Source of the DNA: Adonisia turfae CCMR0081
Lineage (GTDB): Bacteria > Cyanobacteriota > Cyanobacteriia > Phormidesmidales > Phormidesmidaceae
Direction: 5' to 3'
Assembly (NCBI RefSeq): GCF_011009555.1
Contig: NZ_QXHD01000004.1
Location: 405,114 to 442,003, forward strand
DNA: 36,890 bases
The translations under genes and the position numbers were made by a program. Under the pieces are notes generated by a model. The model made no database searches. It was not told where the DNA came from and saw nothing but the letters and a program-made list of their open reading frames with translations. Each line of letters opens with the position of its first letter. The first letter of the stretch is position 1. Of this stretch, positions 33,661 through 36,890 are shown piece by piece.

Positions 33661-33804
33661 ACAGCAATCAGGCAGAGACTACGTCCATGTAGCTGACTGT
33701 ATATGTTGTGGAAGGTCGCTTAACATCTAGTAGACAGCACTAATGAGCAACGGTATCATTGCCATAGTTCAGATGTATTTACGTCCGTAAACACAGGTGA
33801 ACCC

Positions 33805-34287
33805 ATGAAAATGCAGCAGCTTAAAAAACGTGTCTGGAAGGTCTGGACCACCATAAACAGCTACTGTGGTGAGCTAACCAGTTCACTCGATGATTACGTG
33901 CGTGAAATCAAAGGATTTGGCGATCGTCGCTATAAGAAGACCTGGGAAGCCGCATACGCTCGGCTATCTGCGATCTCGATCCACCGAGGTACTTTAGATG
34001 CCTACTCCCTAATTCTCTACACCCTCAATTTCACCCCCGAGCACCCCGATTACGAATATCGAGATCAAATCCTAGACGAATTCATGATGATTCCTGATGC
34101 TTTAGACCTCATAAAAATGGGTCTAGAGCAGATTTTCACATCCTCCGATTTCACTGCTGACGAACAACGAGAAGCTAGTCACAATGGGTTTTTTGAACTT
34201 TTGGCGGGAAGAAAAGACCAACTACGAGGAACAAGCATCCCAGTTGGAGCTATCGGGTCGATCACAAGAGCTAACGCCCAAGCGTAA
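33805..34287 (+). CDS. Hypothetical helical protein
   Basis: 160 residues, soluble, mostly helical (KRVWKVWTTINSYCGELTSS, YKKTWEAAYARLSAI, LDEFMMIPDALDLIKMGLEQ). AGGTGA lies 6-9 bp before the ATG. No family recognised. Its last 104 bases overlap the next gene in another frame, and the C-terminal end from about residue 128 onward looks less protein-like, so the true gene may once have ended earlier or a frameshift may join the two. Confidence 0.6.
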   Translation: MKMQQLKKRVWKVWTTINSYCGELTSSLDDYVREIKGFGDRRYKKTWEAAYARLSAISIHRGTLDAYSLILYTLNFTPEHPDYEYRDQILDEFMMIPDALDLIKMGLEQIFTSSDFTADEQREASHNGFFELLAGRKDQLRGTSIPVGAIGSITRANAQA

Positions 34288-34630
34288 GCGCGTCGATGGC
34301 GCTATCGTCAATCGTCGTTTCAATAAAGCCATCCACGAAAACGGGGGACGCGGCCAGGTCTTCGCCGATGCAGTGATCGCCGAAACCGACGAATTGTTCA
34401 GCTGTGGTGTCAACGAACTCTACCAAGCAACTGGTGGTAAACGAGGAGATCGAAGCTCTTTACCCCAACCTGCTCAGGAAGCCTACATGGTCAACGAATC
34501 GCTAACAGCTCACGAACTCGAACGCATGGTTGGCACTATTGGTGGTGAAGACCAGGACGAAGTCAACGGTCGCATTGTCGGCCTTGTGCGTCAGGAAGCT
34601 AAGCGAACCCGCAAACGCCTGCCCTGGTGA
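34184..34630 (+). CDS. Hypothetical protein, overlaps the previous gene out of frame
   Basis: 148 residues. Features: a basic KRKRVDGAIVNRRFNKAIHE region near 33-52, GGRGQVFADAVIAETDELF, ELYQATGGKRGDRSSLP, and a final helix-rich part ending KRTRKRLPW. The phrasing of the middle (ATGGKRGDR...LP..AQEAY.VNE) looks like a conserved DNA-associated protein, but I cannot name the family. A GAGAAG lies 10 bp before the ATG. It is cotranscribed with the preceding gene. Confidence 0.6.
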   Translation: MGFLNFWREEKTNYEEQASQLELSGRSQELTPKRKRVDGAIVNRRFNKAIHENGGRGQVFADAVIAETDELFSCGVNELYQATGGKRGDRSSLPQPAQEAYMVNESLTAHELERMVGTIGGEDQDEVNGRIVGLVRQEAKRTRKRLPW

Positions 34631-34772
34631 GGTTGTGAGCAAAATTTTCCAGTAGTTGTATCTACAATTTCCCTATTGCTGTGATGATGTCATATAAGTT
34701 TCTGCAAGGGGGGAGGAAACCTAGAGGATGGTTATATACTTGACGAGCAGTCGGTCGTGACAGGCAATTAGT

Positions 34773-34970
34773 ATGAGTGAAGAGCTACAAGCGACATTAG
34801 AGCGTATTGCTGAGCAGCAAGAAGCAAATACGGCTGCGATCTCAACTCTAATCGAACGTCAGGCCCAGAATGAAGCAACCATTGCGGGGCTGCTTCAAAT
34901 GACAGAACGCCTAGCACCTCAAGTAATTGAAAATACCGAACGTCTAAATGACCTTAGCCCCAGTGTATAG
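34773..34970 (+). CDS. Small coiled-coil protein
   Basis: 65 residues, acidic, with heptad-like spacing of Leu/Ile (LQATLERIAEQQEANTAAIS, LIERQAQNEATIAGLL). Likely an oligomerising coiled coil. No strong ribosome site; no family. Confidence 0.5.
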   Translation: MSEELQATLERIAEQQEANTAAISTLIERQAQNEATIAGLLQMTERLAPQVIENTERLNDLSPSV

Positions 34971-35361
34971 ATCTGTAGCTCAGGCTAACCACTGTAGGGA
35001 AGCCGCACTGAGGTGCAACTAGTAACTGAACAACTCACACTATAAAAACGCTATAGTTTGTTGCGATGCCTTGCTTATCAACGGTTTTGGATTCTACCTG
35101 TAGTGATTCTGATATCTAAAATCAGACAATTGAAGTCCTGCAGCTATTTAAGCGAAGCTGAAATATGGGGCAATTAGCTTCTGAATCGGCCAGTTCCACC
35201 GAATCCATACGTCAATTACTCCGGTTATTTGAATAAATCCATACTCTGAACCACCCAATTACCTCGATCAAGGTCCAGGGGGCTGACAATTTGTGTCAGA
35301 TTGTGTCAGATAATATCACATATCTCTAGCCTGAGGCTTGAAAGCCTTTTCTGAAGGGGCT
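34971..35361. other. Gene-free stretch before the recombinase
   Basis: About 390 bases without a supported gene. It has two tandem copies of TTGTGTCAGA (35291-35310) and, further on, a short CCTGAGGCTTGAAAGCC hairpin-like stretch. It could hold accessory binding sites for the recombinase. Confidence 0.5.
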
Positions 35362-35391
35362 TTTACGTTGTAGACATGTCCACAACGTAAA
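35362..35391. repeat. 30-bp near-perfect palindrome, candidate recombinase core site
   Basis: Arms TTTACGTTGT (35362-35371) and ACAACGTAAA (35382-35391) around a centre with GACATGTC; 14 of 15 symmetric positions pair. Two 11-12-bp inverted arms around a 6-8-bp spacer is the shape of dif, loxP and similar tyrosine-recombinase crossover sites. It lies 18 bp beyond the recombinase stop codon. Alternatively it is a terminator, but no T-run follows. Confidence 0.6.
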
Positions 35392-35409
35392 CGTCTAAAG
35401 ATCAACAAA

Positions 35410-36390
35410 TCATGACTCTTCAGCCGCCCCATAAATCTCTTCAAAGGCCTCTTCCATTTTGATATCTAAGGCCCGGTCACTGTAGCGCGCAAAAATCTTG
35501 TCAGAGCGAATGCGGACCGCCCGCTTTGCTAACAATGGATTCATGCCAGCGGCCACGAGCGCGGTGGCAAAGGTATGTCTCATCCGGTGTGGGTGAATGT
35601 CGTCTAACTCACTGGCTTGCGCTAAATCCTTGACCAGCTCATAGATACCGCTATAGCCCAAGCGCTGTCCCCGGCTGTTGTTCGACAAACTGATAAACAG
35701 GGGAGCCTCCTGACTAACGGCAAACCCATTCCGTACCAACCATCCCAGATAGCTATCCAATGCAAAAACAGCATCCGGTTTCAGGGGGACGAGTCCATCA
35801 CTGCCCCACTTTGCCTCGCGTATGCTCAACCGCCGTCCGTCATAATCGCTGATATCGAGACCACAGACTTCTCTGGCCCGCAATCCATGGCTGAGCACCT
35901 GGAGAATTGCCCGGTCGCGCACTTCAGAAGCGCCCCGGTAGGCTAACGCCTCAAACAGCTGATTAACCTGAGTTTCCGGTAAATCGCGAGGTGGTTTAGC
36001 CGGTTCTTTGAGAAATTCAATGGTGAGGGTGGGATTACGGGTGATATAGTCCTTGACGGTGAGCCACTTAAAGAAACTCTTCAGGGTGGCTAAGGCCTGA
36101 TTAATCGTCGTTGGAGCGAGAGTTCCCCCTCGTTTACTGGGCCGATTCTTCAAGTATTGCTTGTAGCGGTCAATGTCGCGGTGGGTAATGTCGTGCCAAG
36201 ACTTGTTCTGAGTCCAGGAATAGAAGATCTGGAGTTGCCGTTCATAGGCTTTGAGAGTACTGGCGGATAGCTCACGCGATCGCAAAAACTCCACCACCCG
36301 CTGCCAGCCCAAATCCTCAGCTACCCGAACCGGTTCCTTAGCTGCCTGGCCAAACTCAATAAAGGTGGGCTCAGGGATATCACGAGCCAT
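35410..36390 (-). CDS. Tyrosine recombinase (phage-integrase family)
   Basis: 326 residues from the ATG at 36390; chosen over an in-frame ATG at 36465 because GGGAG lies 6-10 bp upstream and the broken copy at 28330 starts at the equivalent codon. N-terminal core-binding domain about 25-115 (ASTLKAYERQLQIFYSWTQN). Catalytic domain: R171 in SHGLRAREVCGL, a hairpin with AKWGSDGLVPLK, H268-x-x-R271-H in HRMRHTFATAL, and the nucleophile Y303 in ARYSDRA. The Gly-His pair usual before the Tyr is replaced by RIRSDK. The enzyme would cut and rejoin DNA through a 3'-phosphotyrosine; likely for plasmid dimer resolution or integration. The palindrome downstream is a candidate target. Confidence 0.9.
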   Translation of the reverse strand: MARDIPEPTFIEFGQAAKEPVRVAEDLGWQRVVEFLRSRELSASTLKAYERQLQIFYSWTQNKSWHDITHRDIDRYKQYLKNRPSKRGGTLAPTTINQALATLKSFFKWLTVKDYITRNPTLTIEFLKEPAKPPRDLPETQVNQLFEALAYRGASEVRDRAILQVLSHGLRAREVCGLDISDYDGRRLSIREAKWGSDGLVPLKPDAVFALDSYLGWLVRNGFAVSQEAPLFISLSNNSRGQRLGYSGIYELVKDLAQASELDDIHPHRMRHTFATALVAAGMNPLLAKRAVRIRSDKIFARYSDRALDIKMEEAFEEIYGAAEES

Positions 36391-36514
36391 CGCCAACTCC
36401 CATTCTTTGAAACAACCCGCAGGGTGAAACGCCCAATCTAGCGTAGGCCTCTCCCCATGGTTCAAATTCTACCCAAACTAACCCCCTTATAATTGCCTAC
36501 GCTAAAACTTACAC

Positions 36515-36890
36515 GAACGATTCGTTCTTGGCTAAAGGCTGCCACGGTATATCCGGAAAGCCCATAACCCAAGGGGTTGACCGGCCCTCCGGTGACCTAA
36601 CTCTCTACCGATGTGGGTTCAAGTCCCACCAGTTAGGGGAACAACTGACTCCAAGGGCCACACCGAGTAGACCCGGAATTCTACAGAGTGAAGTTGGCTC
36701 TAACGCCCAATCACGGAGCCGAAGCAGATAGGGTAATTGCTCAACTCCCCCCGCTGGGGATGGCAACCATAAGAAAATATCGTAGTGTATGCTGATTCAC
36801 ACAACTTCGGGCTCTTGGCGACTTTTGGTGATCCGAATGGGATGGCAAACCGTAAATAGGGATTGGCCTTCACGTGCATCCCATCATGGA
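36515..36890 (+). ncRNA. Highly structured RNA, possibly the 5' part of a group II intron (cut by window end)
   Basis: Nested stems: GGCCCT (36583-36588) with AGGGCC (36654-36659); CCTAACT (36596-36602) with AGTTAGG (36631-36637); and GTGGG-TTCAAGT-CCCAC (36613-36629), which looks like a tRNA T-arm. Others: AACCC/GGGTT (36566-36578), GGCTC/GAGCC (36696-36720) and TTCGG/CCGAA (36806-36837). A palindrome GAACGATTCGTTC marks 36515-36527. Such density of paired segments without a real gene fits domain I and following domains of a group II intron, with a maturase ORF possibly starting near the ATGGA at the very end. The usual 5' GUGYG was not found, and domains V-VI would lie outside the window. 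A different structured RNA is possible. Confidence 0.45.

Noticed and set aside
36590..36640. A tRNA gene
   Set aside because: Only a T-arm-like hairpin is present. The sequence that would be the acceptor 3' strand pairs with CCTAACT directly before the hairpin, and there is no room for D and anticodon arms.
36528..36731. A 67-codon open frame on the plus strand
   Set aside because: It runs through the structured RNA, has no ribosome site or family features and an odd composition.

Overview
The window looks like accessory DNA, most likely a plasmid, of a cyanobacterium. At least six copies of the cyanobacterial octamer GCGATCGC are visible (6482, 13003, 16946, 22803, 33527, 36276). Several protein types are familiar from cyanobacteria: a small N-terminal module on a STAND ATPase, relics of a DesC-type desaturase and of a CHAT protein, and heptamer and REP-like repeats. 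A dense iteron-like array lies between divergent genes for an archaeo-eukaryotic-type primase and a helix-turn-helix replication protein. A ribbon-helix-helix partition-type gene, HU and tyrosine recombinases complete the plasmid picture. The species cannot be named from the sequence alone.

Layout. (1) 1-1170: an S23-type four-helix-bundle gene and a decayed reverse-transcriptase fragment, embedded in heptamer repeats. (2) 1170-21190, minus strand: a toxin locus read from right to left. It has a 145-residue protein resembling a TcA N-terminal segment, a 5012-residue TcA-like toxin subunit (about twice the usual TcA length) with about 32 hemopexin-like repeats, a 735-residue repeat protein with a basic N-terminus, and a 381-residue protein whose C-terminal half matches the bacterial RNase A-like toxin pattern. 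No TcB/TcC (Rhs) gene is present. A nested inverted-repeat element separates the TcA gene from the two small genes. (3) 21300-22880: a gene graveyard with a CHAT C-terminal relic and an internally deleted, frameshifted desaturase. (4) 22884-27954: the replication module (primase, iteron-like array with a 153-bp duplication, initiator). (5) 28067-29403: a broken integrase copy, a conserved hypothetical gene and HU. (6) 29581-32799: a STAND ATPase and a small partner sharing a glycine-rich motif. (7) 33001-34970: a ribbon-helix-helix protein, a lipoprotein and small unknown genes. (8) 35362-36390: an intact tyrosine recombinase next to a 30-bp near-palindrome shaped like a recombinase core site. 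(9) 36515-end: a highly structured RNA, possibly the 5' part of a group II intron whose ORF would lie beyond the window.

How it fits together (inference): the plasmid carries an unusual Tc-type delivery locus in which the TcA-like shell is encoded with separate small candidate cargo proteins in place of the canonical TcB-TcC cocoon. One candidate has an RNase fold pattern, and no obvious immunity gene accompanies it. Replication, partition and recombination modules occupy the other half, together with a STAND-ATPase gene pair that may act in defence.
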